DNA of 64,000 nt from Streptomyces sp. NBC_00289 (GCF_041435115.1 NZ_CP108046.1:10292001-10356000); one strand, 5' to 3'. Shown: positions 43,255-53,767, counted from the first letter of the stretch. Notes: generated by a model not told the origin, from the sequence alone. Made by a program: numbers and translations.

Positions 43255-45095
43255 GTGAGCGATCACGTAATTCGGCTCTGTCGCTGATCTTGCGATCGGG
43301 TGATCTCCGGACGGCGCGGCTGTGATCATGATTCGTGTGTACTTCGCGGAGCTTCGAGGCGCTTCTTCCTCATCTGACGGGTGTCGTGGTGGAGTTGGTG
43401 GAGCGGCCTGTCGGCGGGATCACCCTGCATGCCCGCGCGCGTGCGGCCGATGGGCTGTGCCCGCACTGCGGCAGTTCCTCGGGACGGGTGCACGGCCGGT
43501 ATCCGCGACGGTTGTCGGATGCGGCGATCAGCGGCGCCCGGGTGGTGATCGAGCTGCTGCTGGTGCGCCGGTTCCGGTGCCTCAACGCCGCTTGCGCGGC
43601 AGTGACGTTCGTCGAACAGGTTGCCGGGCTGACCAGCCCACATGCCCGCTTCACCCGGCTGCTGCGCGAGATGCTTACCAGCATCGCGGTGGCGCTGGCC
43701 GGGCGGCCGGGGAGCCGGCTCGCGGCGGCTCTTGGAGTTCCGGTGGCGAAGGACACGCTGTTACGTCTCCTCCGAGCCTTTCCCGAGGAGCCAGTCGGGC
43801 AGGTCAGCGGTCCAGCGCACCGTCGGTGCGCGCCGGGGGCGTGGTAAATCCTGTGGCGCGCGCTGGGGTGCTTCCGTCTGCCTCTGACGCGGGCTGATAC
43901 CGCTGCGGGACGCTGGTGGGGTTCGTTCCGGCCGAAACCGAATGCTCTGTGATGCCGGTGAGCTCGCAGGTCAGCGTGGTGCTGGGGGCCGTCCACGGGA
44001 ACCGTGGAGTGTTGCTGCGAGCACGTGCGTCAGAATTCCTGATTCACCTTGGTCCCCCCGGAACGGCGTACCACTCGGCCGTTGAGGGAGGGACAGGGAC
44101 GTGGATGTGCTGCACGAGCGCTGCGCCGGTGTGGACATCAGCAAGAAGGATGCCAAGGCGTGTGTCCGCACCCCGAGTACCAAGCGGCGGGGGGCCTTCG
44201 CGACCGAGACCACGACGTGGGGTTCGACGACGAACGCGGTGCTCGCCCTGCGCGATCACCTGCTCGCCGCCGAGGTCACCCTGGTCGTGATCGAGGCGAC
44301 GTCGGACTACTGGAAGCTCTTCTACTACCTTCTGGCCGGGGAGTTGAACGTGATCCTGGTCAACGCGCGGCAGGTCAAGAACCTGCCCGGCCGCAAGACG
44401 GACGTCTCGGATGCGGCCTGGCTGGCCCAGCTCGGTGCGCATGGCCTGGTGCGGGCCTCGTTCGTGCCGCCCCAGCCGGTGCGCGAGCTGCGAGACCTGA
44501 CCCGGGCTCGCACCCAGATGACCCGCGAGCGCGGCCAGATCGTGCAGCGGCTGGAGAAGCTGCTGGAGGACACCGGGATCAAGCTGTCCGCGGTCGCCTC
44601 CGACATCATGGGGGTCTCTGGCCGGGCCATGCTCGAAGCCCTCATCGGCGGGGAACGCGGCCCGCAGGTCCTCGCGGAGCTGGCCAAACGCAAGCTCCGC
44701 AACAAGATCCCCGAGCTGACCGAGGCGCTGACCGGACGCTTCCGCAGCCACCATGCCTTCCTGGCCCGGCTGCACCTGGACCACTACGACCAGCTCACCG
44801 ACGCGATCCGGCAGCTGGACGAGCGGATCGAGGGGGCGATGGCTCCCTTTCGTCCCTCGCTCGACCTCCTCGACACCATCCCCGGGATCAACCGGGCCGT
44901 CGCCGAGGTGATCATCGCGGAGACCGGCGGGGACATGAGCCGGTTCGCCTCCGCCAGGCACCTCGCGTCCTGGGCCGGCGTCTGCCCAGGCCACCACGAG
45001 TCCGCCGGCCGAACCAAGAGCACCAAAGTCCGACCCGGCATCCCTATCTCAAAGGCGCCCTCGGACTCGCCGCACTCGGCGCGGTGAGAACCAAG

Positions 45096-45981
45096 GAGCG
45101 TTTTCAGGGTGGCCACTGATCGAGTGATGCAAGGGGATGGCTGGCAGGGCAACGGACGAGGCTCCCAGGCAGTTGAGAGAGGTATCTGACATGCGATCTC
45201 GGTTGCCGGGGAGCCCCGTTGATTACGTATCCTGCCGCACTCGACCTCCCGCATGCCCTCGTGGAGACGGTCACGATGCTGATCGTCCTTCGTGAGGGTG
45301 ACCGCCGGTGCAAGCTCCGTCCGTCCGCGCGTGCGGTTGTCGCGCTCGTGTACTTGCGCCAGCACACCACGCTGGCCCAGATCGCCGCTGGTTTCCGCAT
45401 CAGCGTCGGGACCGCGCACGCCTATGTCCGCTCCGTGGTGGGCCTGCTGGCGCGCCGGGCTCCGGGGCTGACGCGGGCCCTGCGTGAAGTGAAGGCCCGG
45501 GCGGAATACGTGCTGGTGGACGGCACCCTCGCGGAGTGCGACCGGGTCGGTGACGGCCGCGGGGACTACTCGGGAAAGCACCGGCGTCACGGTGTGAACC
45601 TGCAGGTCGTCACCGATCCGGACGGCACCATCGTATGGATCTCGAAGGCGCTGCCCGGTCGCACCCACGACCTCACCGCCGCCCGCACCCACCGGATCAT
45701 CGACACCTGCCGCAGACTCGGTATCCCGGTCCTGGCCGACCTCGGCTACCTCGGTGCCGGCGGCACCATCACCACCCCGATCCGACGTTCTCCCGGCAAA
45801 GAACTCAACCGCCGGCAGCTATCGCTGAACAGGGCTCATGCCCGCCTGCGCTACCCGGTCGAGCGCGGCATGGCCCGATTGAAGACCTGGCGGATCTTCC
45901 GCAAAGCCCGCTGCAGCCCCACCTGGCTCACCACCGCAGCCAAAGCCGTCCTCACCCTTGAGAGCTACTGCTGAAAATCCT
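45096..45981 (+). mobile_element. IS5-type element D, complete
   Basis: This 886-bp element has ends GAGCGTTTTCAG and CTGAAAATCCTC and a target duplication AAG (45093-45095, 45982-45984). Removing it restores AVRTK-DTYLQ in the IS110 gene. Confidence 0.92.
45219..45974 (+). CDS. IS5-type transposase, intact (element D)
   Basis: TTG 45219 starts a single 251-residue frame: [46 protein letters not shown] motifs [34 protein letters not shown] and [20 protein letters not shown]. Unlike copies 1-4 no frameshift is needed. It is the best candidate for a source of transposase for the group. The protein of element E is identical. Confidence 0.92.
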   Translation: MITYPAALDLPHALVETVTMLIVLREGDRRCKLRPSARAVVALVYLRQHTTLAQIAAGFRISVGTAHAYVRSVVGLLARRAPGLTRALREVKARAEYVLVDGTLAECDRVGDGRGDYSGKHRRHGVNLQVVTDPDGTIVWISKALPGRTHDLTAARTHRIIDTCRRLGIPVLADLGYLGAGGTITTPIRRSPGKELNRRQLSLNRAHARLRYPVERGMARLKTWRIFRKARCSPTWLTTAAKAVLTLESYC

Positions 45982-46885
45982 CAAGGACACCTACCTGCAG
46001 GCCCGTTACAAGCGGCTCACCGCCCGCCGCGGCCCGATGCGAGCCTTGGTCGCCGTCGAGCACTCGATCATCACCGCGATCTGGCACATGCTCACCGACA
46101 ACGTCACCTACCACGAGCTCGGCGGCACCTACTTCGCCCAGCGCGACCCCGAACGCGCCACCCGCCGCGCGATCAGTGCGCTCAATCAGCTCGGCTACAC
46201 CGTCACCCTCAACCCGCTGGAAGGCGCGGCCTGACCGACCCGCACCCAGACACCCGGCGAGCGCCACAGCCACCGGGCACCCAGCCCTGCCTACCCCCAC
46301 CCTGACCTGCTGCTATTTACGCGTCAGAGTGCTGGGTGTTGACGATTTCGCCATGCGCAGGGGCGACTCGTACTCGACGATCTTGGTAGATCTGGAACGG
46401 CGGCGACCCATCGACGTGCTGCCGGGCCGCGAGGCCGAACCGCTGGCCACCTGGCTTCGCGACCACCCCGAGGTGGAGATCATTTGCAGGGACCGCGGCG
46501 GGGCCTACGCCGAGGGCGCCCGCACCGGGGCCCCGCAGGCGGCGCAGATTGCCGATGGCTGGCATTTGTGGAAGAACCTCGGTGAAGCGGTGGAGAAGAC
46601 CGTTGGCGCCCATCATGCCTGCATCCGGACCGTGTTCGCGAACACCGTACCCCTCACCCCGCCGCCCGGAGACGACATCTGGCAGCTACCGCCGCCCGCC
46701 ACCGACTCCACGCTCGACGTCTGCGGACGCGAGCGCCGCCTGGTGACCCGAACGAAGGAGCGGTACGCCGCCGTACAGCAACTCCTGGCCGACGGAAGCT
46801 CGTTGGAACGAATTTGCCGGACGCTGCGGCTGGACCGGTCCACCGTGCGCCGCTTCGCCCGCGCCACCAGCATCGACGAACTACT

Positions 46886-47772
46886 GAGGATTTTCAGCAG
46901 TAGCTCTCAAGGGTGAGGACGGCTTTGGCTGCGGTGGTGAGCCAGGTGGGGCTGCAGCGGGCTTTGCGGAAGATCCGCCAGGTCTTCAATCGGGCCATGC
47001 CGCGCTCGACCGGGTAGCGCAGGCGGGCATGAGCCCTGTTCAGCGATAGCTGCCGGCGGTTGAGTTCTTTGCCGGGAGAACGTCGGATCGGGGTGGTGAT
47101 GGTGCCGCCGGCACCGAGGTAGCCGAGGTCGGCCAGGACCGGGATACCGAGTCTGCGGCAGGTGTCGATGATCCGGTGGGTGCGGGCGGCGGTGAGGTCG
47201 TGGGTGCGACCGGGCAGCGCCTTCGAGATCCATACGATGGTGCCGTCCGGATCGGTGACGACCTGCAGGTTCACACCGTGACGCCGGTGCTTTCCCGAGT
47301 AGTCCCCGCGGCCGTCACCGACCCGGTCGCACTCCGCGAGGGTGCCGTCCACCAGCACGTATTCCGCCCGGGCCTTCACTTCACGCAGGGCCCGCGTCAG
47401 CCCCGGAGCCCGGCGCGCCAGCAGGCCCACCACGGAGCGGACATAGGCGTGCGCGGTCCCGACGCTGATGCGGAAACCAGCGGCGATCTGGGCCAGCGTG
47501 GTGTGCTGGCGCAAGTACACGAGCGCGACAACCGCACGCGCGGACGGACGGAGCTTGCACCGGCGGTCACCCTCACGAAGGACGATCAGCATCGTGACCG
47601 TCTCCACGAGGGCATGCGGGAGGTCGAGTGCGGCAGGATACGTAATCAACGGGGCTCCCCGGCAACCGAGATCGCATGTCAGATACCTCTCTCAACTGCC
47701 TGGGAGCCTCGTCCGTTGCCCTGCCAGCCATCCCCTTGCATCACTCGATCAGTGGCCACCCTGAAAACGCTC
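46886..47772 (-). mobile_element. IS5-type element E, complete, inverted to D
   Basis: This 887-bp element is flanked by ACT (46883-46885, 47773-47775). It splits the ISL3 transposase. It is nearly identical to element D and lies 0.9 kb from it in opposite orientation. Confidence 0.92.
46894..47649 (-). CDS. IS5-type transposase, intact (element E)
   Basis: The single 251-residue frame is identical to that at 45219-45974, with the same TTG start, HTH and DDE motifs. Its identity implies very recent transposition or gene conversion, and it stands out against the decayed copies around it. Confidence 0.92.
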   Translation of the reverse strand: MITYPAALDLPHALVETVTMLIVLREGDRRCKLRPSARAVVALVYLRQHTTLAQIAAGFRISVGTAHAYVRSVVGLLARRAPGLTRALREVKARAEYVLVDGTLAECDRVGDGRGDYSGKHRRHGVNLQVVTDPDGTIVWISKALPGRTHDLTAARTHRIIDTCRRLGIPVLADLGYLGAGGTITTPIRRSPGKELNRRQLSLNRAHARLRYPVERGMARLKTWRIFRKARCSPTWLTTAAKAVLTLESYC

Positions 47773-48422
47773 ACTGGTCAACGGGACGAACCGAGTCAGC
47801 ATCCTCGACCCGTACACGGTGGCCCGCCTTCATCATCGGTGGAACGACGGCTGCCGCGAAGCGCACAACTCCACCAGGAAATCCAGGCCATGGGCTTCCG
47901 GGGCAGCATCCAGACCACCCGGCGCTACCTTCGCTCCTTCAAAACCTTCACCGCCGCACCGGCAGCGCCCCGTGTGGCTCCACGGCCCCGCCGTATCGTC
48001 AGATGGATCATGACGAACCCCGGCAATCTCCCGGACGAGGACGCCCTCGCGCTCAAGGAGATCCGTGCGGTCTGTCCCGAACTGGACGCGGTCACCCAGC
48101 ACGTCCGCGACTTCGCGACGATGCTGCGGGACCTGACCGGCAACGAACTCCCCGCCTGGATGGAGCGCGTCGAACACGACGACCTGCCCGCACTGCACTC
48201 CCTGGTCAACGGCCTGCGCCGGGACCAGGACGCCGTCATCGCCGGCCTGTCCAGCTCCTGGAGCTCCGGCCAGGTCGAGGGCCAGAACACGAGGGCGAAA
48301 CGGATCAAAAGGGATGGATACGGCCGGGCCAACTTCGACCTCCTCCGCACCCGCATCCTGCAGAGATCCTGACCCGCCCGATCACAAGATCAGCGACAGA
48401 GCCGAATTACGTGATCGCTCAC

Positions 48423-49702
48423 ACCCCTGGGGCAGGTGACCTGCTGGTACTTCCAGTCGATGGTGAACGCGTCGGCTTAAAGCCGGCGCTCTCGCGGGCC
48501 TGGCGGGACTGGTCGAGCAGGACCGGGGTGATCAGTGCGATGCCGTAGGCGTGGCGGGACTTCACGATCAGGTCGGCGCTGGGGTAGCCGGAGTCGAGGT
48601 AGTGCTCACCCGGGAGCAGGCCGCGGCGCTGCATCTGCTGGTGGATGCCGTCCAGGGCCTTGGTGTCGGGGACGGTGGAGGCGGTGGTGGCCACGTTCGT
48701 GATCAGGTTCGGGGCGGTGCGCTCTTTCTCGGGCGCCTCCGTGCAGCTCTCGCTCACGTGCAGTTTGAACCCGTTCCAGAAGGTGTCGCGCTTGCCGGAC
48801 CAGCGGGTGTCGGGATCGTAGGCAGAAGCGATGCGCAGATGGCCGGACGGAAGCCCGTTACCGCCCTCCTCGGTCTTGGTCCGGCGGGCCACCACCTCGC
48901 GACCGCCGCGTGCGGCGGTGCGGGTGTAGTTCTGCAGCAGCACGGTGCGCAGGGTCTGCACCGCGGGCAGCTCGCGCAGCCAGGGTTCGGAGCGCGGAGT
49001 AGACGGCGCTGAGCAGGGCGAAGCCGTTGCGGGCGTAGGTCAGCGCGAGTTGGTCGCGCTTGGTAGTGGAGGAGGGCATGCGCCAGGTGTCGATCCGGGT
49101 GTCATAGCGGTGCGACCAGCCGGGCACGTCCAGCACGCCGGCGACCCAGTGCGGCGCGGCCACCGTCAACGCCTCCACCGCCGCCCGCACGCTCTCCCCG
49201 GCCAGCTCCAGGCGGTTCAGGCCCCGTACCGCGGAGACGATATGGGTGGAGTCGGTGCGCTGCTTGCCTCCGGCCCCGACTAGACCCTGCTCCGTCAGCC
49301 TCTCCAGCAGCAGGTCCAGGACCTTCTCCTTCAGATGATGCTCGACCACCCGGGTACGGAACTGGGACAGCACGGTGAAGTCGAAGCCGGTGTCGGTCAG
49401 CTCCAACCCGAGCGCGTACGCCCACGAAAGCCGGTCACGCACCGCCTCCGCAGCCTGGCGGTCCGTCAGGTTCTCGGCCATCTGGAACACCGTCGGCAAA
49501 CGCGAGCCGGCCCGGGGACCAGCTCGCCGGCCCGGTCACGCCGAAAGCCTCCGCGAACTCCCCGATCGGGAACAGTTCCCCCAGCCGGTCACGCACCGTC
49601 ACCGGCAACGGCACCTGCCGCCCAAATTCTTCGCCCGCACCGCCCGCGCCACCACGGGATCCGGCTCCGGCCACGACTGCGGCTCCAGCGACACGCCCAG
49701 CC
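48423..49702 (-). pseudogene. IS1182 transposase, N-terminal and catalytic part
   Basis: From about 49702, over three frames: VSLEPQSWPEPDPVVARAVR, VPLPVTVRDRLGELFPIGEF, VFQMAENLTDRQAAEAVRDR, LTDTGFDFTVLSQFRTRVVE, QRTDSTHIVSAVRGLNRLEL, WNGFKLHVSESCTEAPEKER and EHYLDSGYPSADLIV. These are the DUF772 and DDE regions. Shifts occur near 49620, 49500 and 48970. The gene is cut by ISL3 after TIDWKYQQVTCP. Confidence 0.8.
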
Positions 49703-49789
49703 CACCCCACGCTCGGGGATCAGGAAGAACCGGCCGCACCACCAACCCTGTCAGCACTACCAAGCCCCTGTCAGCCCTCAACAGCCAAT

Positions 49790-49915
49790 AGGCAACAGGG
49801 TCAAGATCACCTTCAAAGCCCTGCGCAGAGTCAGCCTCGACCCCAGCCGCATCACGAAGATCGCCGCCGCAGCCCTCGTCCTGCTCCAGATCGAACACGA
49901 CCGCACCATCTGAAC
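49790..49915 (+). pseudogene. IS5-type transposase, last 40 codons
   Basis: It encodes ITFKALRRVSLDPSRITKIA, then AAALVLLQIEHDRTI and a stop, like the end of DDE_Tnp_4 transposases. Nothing else of the element is visible. Confidence 0.5.
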
Positions 49916-49965
49916 GATCACACACCGTCGTGACCCATTACTGACAAAGACTCACTGGGGCTACC

Positions 49966-50121
49966 TCACGTCCCACGAAACACGCCTGCGCTACCGGCAA
50001 TGAGCGCGGCGAAGCTGACGTGGACTCCGGCGCAACGCCAGCGTTCGATTTTTTCGGGTACGCCCAGCAGAGCGGCGATATCGGAGCGTACCTGGGCAGG
50101 CTTGAGTTTGTGGGTGTTCAT
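49966..50121 (-). pseudogene. Aryl carrier protein gene with internal deletion
   Basis: The ATG overlaps the stop of the AMP ligase by one base. The 51-residue product reads MNTHKLKPAQVRSDIAALLG, then VPEKIERWRCAGVHVSFAAL. In aryl carrier proteins, VxxDIAxLLG-VP is separated from L-x-E-R-W-R-x-A-G by about 25 residues holding the phosphopantetheine Ser (GLDSIRxM). That piece is missing in frame, so the protein cannot be loaded. The end after SFAAL is also unlike the family. Confidence 0.6.
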
Positions 50122-51755
50122 CAGTTGGCTCCGTATCCGGTGAGGGCGAGGGTGATACGGTCGCGCAGTTTCTGTTTGCTGATCTTCCCGACGGCGGTCC
50201 GGGGCAGTGCGTCGATGCTCTCGATCCGGTCTGGGAGCTTGTACTCGGCCAGACCACGGCTGCGGACGAAGTTGACCAGTTGACCGGGAGCGGCTGGGCA
50301 GTCGCTGGGCACGATGTAGGCGCAGACGCGTTCGCCGAGGAAGGCATCGGGCATGGCGACCACGGCGGCTTCGGCGACTCCGGGGTGGGCGAGGAGATGG
50401 TATTCGATCTCTTCAGCGGCGATCTTTTCGCCGCCCCGGTTGATTTGGTCCTTGGCCCGGCCGACGACGACGAGATGCCCGGTGGGTATCTGCTGGACGA
50501 CGTCACCGGTGCGGTAAAAGCCTTCAGGTGTGAAAGCCGCCTTGTTGTGGTTGGGTGCGCGGTAGTAGCCGCGGATGGTGTTGGGGCCGCGCACGAGGAG
50601 GTTGCCCGGCTCGCCGGGTAGTACGTCGTGGTCATCGTCGTCGACGACGCGGATCTCGTCGTCGGGTGACAGGGGCTGGCCCTGGGTGGTGAACAGGAGG
50701 TCGTCTGGGTCGTCGAGACGGGTGAAGTTGAGCAGCCCCTCGGTCATCCCGAACACCTGCTGGAGCCGGGCGTCGAGCCCTGGCCGCACCCTTTGGGCGA
50801 GGTCCGGCTTGAGTTTGGCACCGCCTACCTGCAGCACCTCCAGGCTGGACAGATCCGCCGACGCTTGGGCGGCGGCGCTGAGCCACGCCTCGACCAGTGG
50901 GGGAACCAGCGCTGCGACCGTGGCGCGTTCCTGCTCGATCAAGGGAAAGGTGGTATCGGGCGCCGAGTTGGGGGACAGAACGACGCGTCCGCCGTTGAGG
51001 AAGGTGCCGAGCACCCCGGGCGCACTGAGCGAGAACTGGTGCGCCACTGGCAGCGAGCACAGGTAGACGGTGGAATGGGTAAAGCCGCACAGCTCCGCGC
51101 CGGCCCGCGCCCCGTATAGGTAGTCGTCGTGGGTGCGGGGGATCAGCTTCGGAGTCCCAGTAGTGCCGCCGGACAGATGTAGCACTGCGACATCGCCCGG
51201 GTCGGCGACCTGCCACCTAGTCTCCGCTTCGCCCGGTTCGGCCCGCACCTCGTCGGCCGACAGCCGCCCTTTCGACTCGCCAACGACGATCACATGCTTC
51301 AGCGAGGGCACGCTGCTCTGGACCTCAGAGGCCAAGGTCGGGAAGTCGAAACCGGCGTGCCGATCGGGAACGATGTAGGCGACCGCCTCAGTGTGCTGAC
51401 AGACGTACGTCACCTCACTGCGGCGGTATGCAGGCAGCACAACGACGGGAATGGCCCGGAGCTTGAACAATGCGAAGAATATCTCCACGAACTCCGCCAC
51501 ATTCGGAAGCTGCAACACCACCCTGTCGCCCGGCCCGATGCCAAGACGCTGCAGCCCAGTAGCCATCCGGTTGATGCGCTCTTCCAACGCGGCGTAACTC
51601 CAGCGTCTGTCACCGGCGACCACGGCGATGCAGTCACCAAAGCGCCGGGCCCACATGGCGGGCAGCTCACCTAGGGCAATACCGGCCCAGTAGCCCCTGC
51701 TGCGATACCGGTCGGCAAACTCTGCCGGCCAGGGAACACACCCATCAAGCATCAT
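50121..51755 (-). CDS. Aryl-acid-AMP ligase (EntE/DhbE/MbtA type)
   Basis: ATG 51755 with GAGGAG upstream gives 544 residues, the usual size for DhbE. Motifs: LHLSGGTTGTPKLIPRTHDD (ATP loop), QVFGMTEGLLNFTRLDDPDD (the NYTRLDD-like motif of DHB/salicylate ligases), GFYRTGDVV, INRGGEKIAAEEIEYHLLAH and TAVGKISKQKLRDR with the catalytic Lys. It should activate 2,3-dihydroxybenzoate or salicylate for a siderophore or similar peptide. The next gene is a deleted aryl carrier protein; no NRPS or isochorismate genes lie in the window, so it is an orphan of a lost cluster. Confidence 0.9.
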   Translation of the reverse strand: MMLDGCVPWPAEFADRYRSRGYWAGIALGELPAMWARRFGDCIAVVAGDRRWSYAALEERINRMATGLQRLGIGPGDRVVLQLPNVAEFVEIFFALFKLRAIPVVVLPAYRRSEVTYVCQHTEAVAYIVPDRHAGFDFPTLASEVQSSVPSLKHVIVVGESKGRLSADEVRAEPGEAETRWQVADPGDVAVLHLSGGTTGTPKLIPRTHDDYLYGARAGAELCGFTHSTVYLCSLPVAHQFSLSAPGVLGTFLNGGRVVLSPNSAPDTTFPLIEQERATVAALVPPLVEAWLSAAAQASADLSSLEVLQVGGAKLKPDLAQRVRPGLDARLQQVFGMTEGLLNFTRLDDPDDLLFTTQGQPLSPDDEIRVVDDDDHDVLPGEPGNLLVRGPNTIRGYYRAPNHNKAAFTPEGFYRTGDVVQQIPTGHLVVVGRAKDQINRGGEKIAAEEIEYHLLAHPGVAEAAVVAMPDAFLGERVCAYIVPSDCPAAPGQLVNFVRSRGLAEYKLPDRIESIDALPRTAVGKISKQKLRDRITLALTGYGAN

Positions 51756-52086
51756 AATTCTCCTCAAAATTTCGCCACTTTGATCAGCCGCCCCGGCATT
51801 TACCGGGCTCTCTGGGCTCCGGTGGAGCTTCGCAACCGCGGACGGTCCCGGGCCATGGTAGGAGAGTACGGCTGGCGCTCTGACTACGATGTTTCGAAGC
51901 GGCCGGTATCCCGCCGGGGCGCCAGCCTTGTCGCGTCGAACTGTCACGACTAGACACCAAGTGCGGGATCTCAGAGAAGATCGGCTGCGAGGCACGATCT
52001 GGCGGGTTCGTGGCCGATGGCCTGTCCATCGCCGTCATGACTTACCGTCACCACCGAATGTGAGACAGAGGCAGACGAGACGTTGA
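51756..52086. other. Upstream region of the AMP ligase
   Basis: No gene recognised. The first 25 bases before the ligase are AT-rich with the ribosome site. No clear iron box is seen. The right end borders the duplicated anti-sigma-type gene. Confidence 0.4.
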
Positions 52087-52563
52087 TCAGGCGGCGCCGA
52101 GGTCGGCCCAGTGGTTGATGAGGCCGTCGGTGTCGTTGTCGGGGGCGGGGGTGGTGCCGGTGTGGTGGGCGAGGGTGGTGATGATGGTGGTGCCGCGGCC
52201 GTGTTCGTCTGTGGGGCGGGTGGTGGCCCAGCTGGTGGTGGGGGAGGCGGTGTGGGGGCCGCCGTCGCTGACGTGGACTTGGACGCGGCCTGGGCCGTTG
52301 GTGGTGGTGTGCAGGTGCAGGGCGACGGGGGGTAGGGCGTGGGTGACGGCGTTGGTGACCAGTTCGGAGATGACCAGCAGGGCGTCGTAGAGCTGGTCTT
52401 CGTCCAGTCCCCAGGAGGCCAGGATGGGGCGGGCGGCACGGCGGGCGGTGGCCGGTGCGAGCGGTCCGTGTTCCAGTGGCAGGCTGAACACGCGCGCACC
52501 GGCCGCGGCGGCGTGCGGCGCGGGGCGCTGTTGCCGGCTGTGGGAGGTCGTGGTGGTCGTCAT
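52087..52563 (-). CDS. Anti-sigma-type ATP-binding protein, copy 2
   Basis: The 158-residue protein from ATG 52563 differs from copy 1 (10667-11143) at only two or so residues near the end (TPAPD for TPTPD, LGAA for LSAA). GHKL motifs are the same. The similarity extends about 100 bases upstream of the start and stops right at the gene's 3' end. The STAS partner is not duplicated. Both copies would probably bind the same partner. Confidence 0.85.
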   Translation of the reverse strand: MTTTTTSHSRQQRPAPHAAAAGARVFSLPLEHGPLAPATARRAARPILASWGLDEDQLYDALLVISELVTNAVTHALPPVALHLHTTTNGPGRVQVHVSDGGPHTASPTTSWATTRPTDEHGRGTTIITTLAHHTGTTPAPDNDTDGLINHWADLGAA

Positions 52564-52719
52564 CAAGATCACTGCCTGTCCGGAAGGGGGCCGGAATGCT
52601 TTTTCTGGTACTTCCAGCACACTCCCGTGGCGCGCAGGCTCCCTGAGCAGTCCATACCCAAAACCGAAAAAATCGGCTCATCGGATAGTGCTCTAGCTGG
52701 TTGAGGGCGCGATCTTCAT

Positions 52720-53640
52720 GTCCGGGTCAGGACGCCACTGCGACCTGGAAGAAGACCTTCGGCCACCACCCGCTCGTCGCGTTCGTCGACCACGGTCAGG
52801 CCGGGTCCGGGGAGCCGGTGGCCGCCTTGCTACGGCCCGGCAACGCAGGCTCCAACACCGCGAGCGATCACATCACCACCACCCAGCTCGCCCTGGCCCA
52901 GCTGCCCAGACACCTGCGGCGGGGACGGCAGACGCTGATCCGCACCGACTCCGCCGGCGGCACGCACGCCTTCCTCGACTGGCTCACCAAGCCAGGCCTT
53001 GGCTGTCGTATTCCGTCGGAATAACCATCACCGACACCATCCACCAGCCGTCCTGAAGATCGCGAAGAAGGCGTGGACACCGGCCTACGACGCCGGTGGC
53101 ACCGAGCGGCCCGGCGCCTGGGTAGCAGAGATCACCGACATAACCCGACCTCTCCTCCCGGCCCAACGGGATGCGGCTGACAGTCCGCAGGGAACGCCCG
53201 CACCCTGGCGCCCAGTTGCGCTTCACCGACCTCGACGGACTGCGGCTGACCTGCTTCGCCACCAACACCCAACGCGGCCAGCTCGCCGACCTCGAACTGC
53301 GTCACCGCAGACGGGCCCGCTGCGAGGACCGCATCCCAAACTCCCGCGACACCGGCCTGCGCAACCTGCCCCCGCACGCCGGGGGAACCTCACAAAACCA
53401 GATCTGGCTGGAGATCGTCTCCCTCGCACTCGACCTCCTGGCCTGGATGCCGATGCTTGCCCTGACCGGCGCCACCCGCCGCTGGGAACCCAAGAAGCTC
53501 CGCCTGCGCCTGTTCTCCGCCGCCGCACAGCTCGTGCACACTGGGCGCCGCCACTGGCTCCGCTTCACCGCCCGATGGCCCTGGACCGACGTCATCACCC
53601 ACGCGACGACAGGCTCCATATCCTCCCGAACCCCGGCTGA
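52720..53640 (+). pseudogene. IS1380-family transposase, 5' truncated and frameshifted
   Basis: Frames in order: TWKKTFGHHPLVAFVDHGQA, RRGRQTLIRTDSAGGTHAFL, SYSVGITITDTIHQ, then ILKIAKKAWTPAYDAGG, MRLTVRRERPHPGAQLRFTD and QNQIWLEIVSLALDLLAWMP, ending RLHILPNPG. It is a DDE_Tnp_1_4 transposase lacking its N-terminus, with frameshifts near 53020, 53140 and 53600. Confidence 0.8.
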
Positions 53641-53767
53641 CCAGCCACTTCGACCATCCCGACAACCATCACCACCACACCGGCGAAGTGGAACCCGGCG
53701 CCCACCCGACGCGAAAGCCGGGCCCTCAGCCTGCCCCAGCCCCGAAAAGACCCCACCACACAGACAC

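Larger units (their letters stand above)
44101..46234 (+). pseudogene. IS110 transposase broken by a frameshift and IS5
   Basis: GTG 44101 begins MDVLHERCAGVDISKKDAKA, with VTLVVIEATSDYWKLFYYLL and GRKTDVSDAAWLAQLGAHGL (DEDD), then LDTIPGINRAVAEVIIAETG. Near 45040 a frameshift leads to early termination; the true text PYLKGALGLAALGAVRTK goes on in another frame, is cut by IS5, and resumes DTYLQARYKRLTARRGPMRA to GYTVTLNPLEGAA at 46234. Confidence 0.88.
43808..46326 (+). mobile_element. IS110-type element inside ISL3, itself split by IS5
   Basis: The tetranucleotide GTCA is present at both junctions (43804-43807 and 46323-46326) where the ISL3 gene is broken, consistent with IS110 recombination at a short core. 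The left noncoding part (43808-44100) is nearly 300 bases and may encode a bridge RNA. Confidence 0.75.
43335..48372 (+). pseudogene. ISL3 transposase in three pieces
   Basis: Piece 1: zinc-finger N-terminus ([33 protein letters not shown]). Piece 2: DDE start (VLGVDDFAMRRGDSYSTILV, IICRDRGGAYAEGARTGAPQ, QIADGWHLWKNLGEAVEKTV). Piece 3: LHQEIQAMGFRGSIQTTRRY to WSSGQVEGQNTRAKRIKRDG, containing the final Glu. A further frameshift lies near 47860. It is not functional. Confidence 0.85.
43255..48422 (+). mobile_element. ISL3-family element interrupted by IS110 and IS5
   Basis: Inverted repeats of 46 bp lie at 43255-43300 and 48377-48422 with 45 matches. The transposase is in three blocks: 43335-43807, 46323-46885 and 47773-48372. 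Removing the IS110 joins PVGQ-VRVLGVDDFAMRRG; removing the second IS5 joins SIDELL-VNGTNRVSILDPY. Confidence 0.85.
42832..49705 (-). mobile_element. IS1182-family element holding a nested IS stack
   Basis: The transposase C-terminus is at 42838-43254 and the N-terminal and catalytic parts at 48423-49702, both on the minus strand. Removing the ISL3 joins FTIDWKYQQVTCP to KGQVSSSSSPCTQHG, the expected IS1182 order. Bases next to the ISL3 (CCAGGGGT and AAGGGGCA) look like a decayed 8-bp duplication. Confidence 0.75.

Noticed and set aside
45096..47772. Composite transposon made by the inverted IS5 pair
   Set aside because: The DNA between is only older IS sequence, and each copy has its own different target duplication (AAG and ACT), so they inserted separately.
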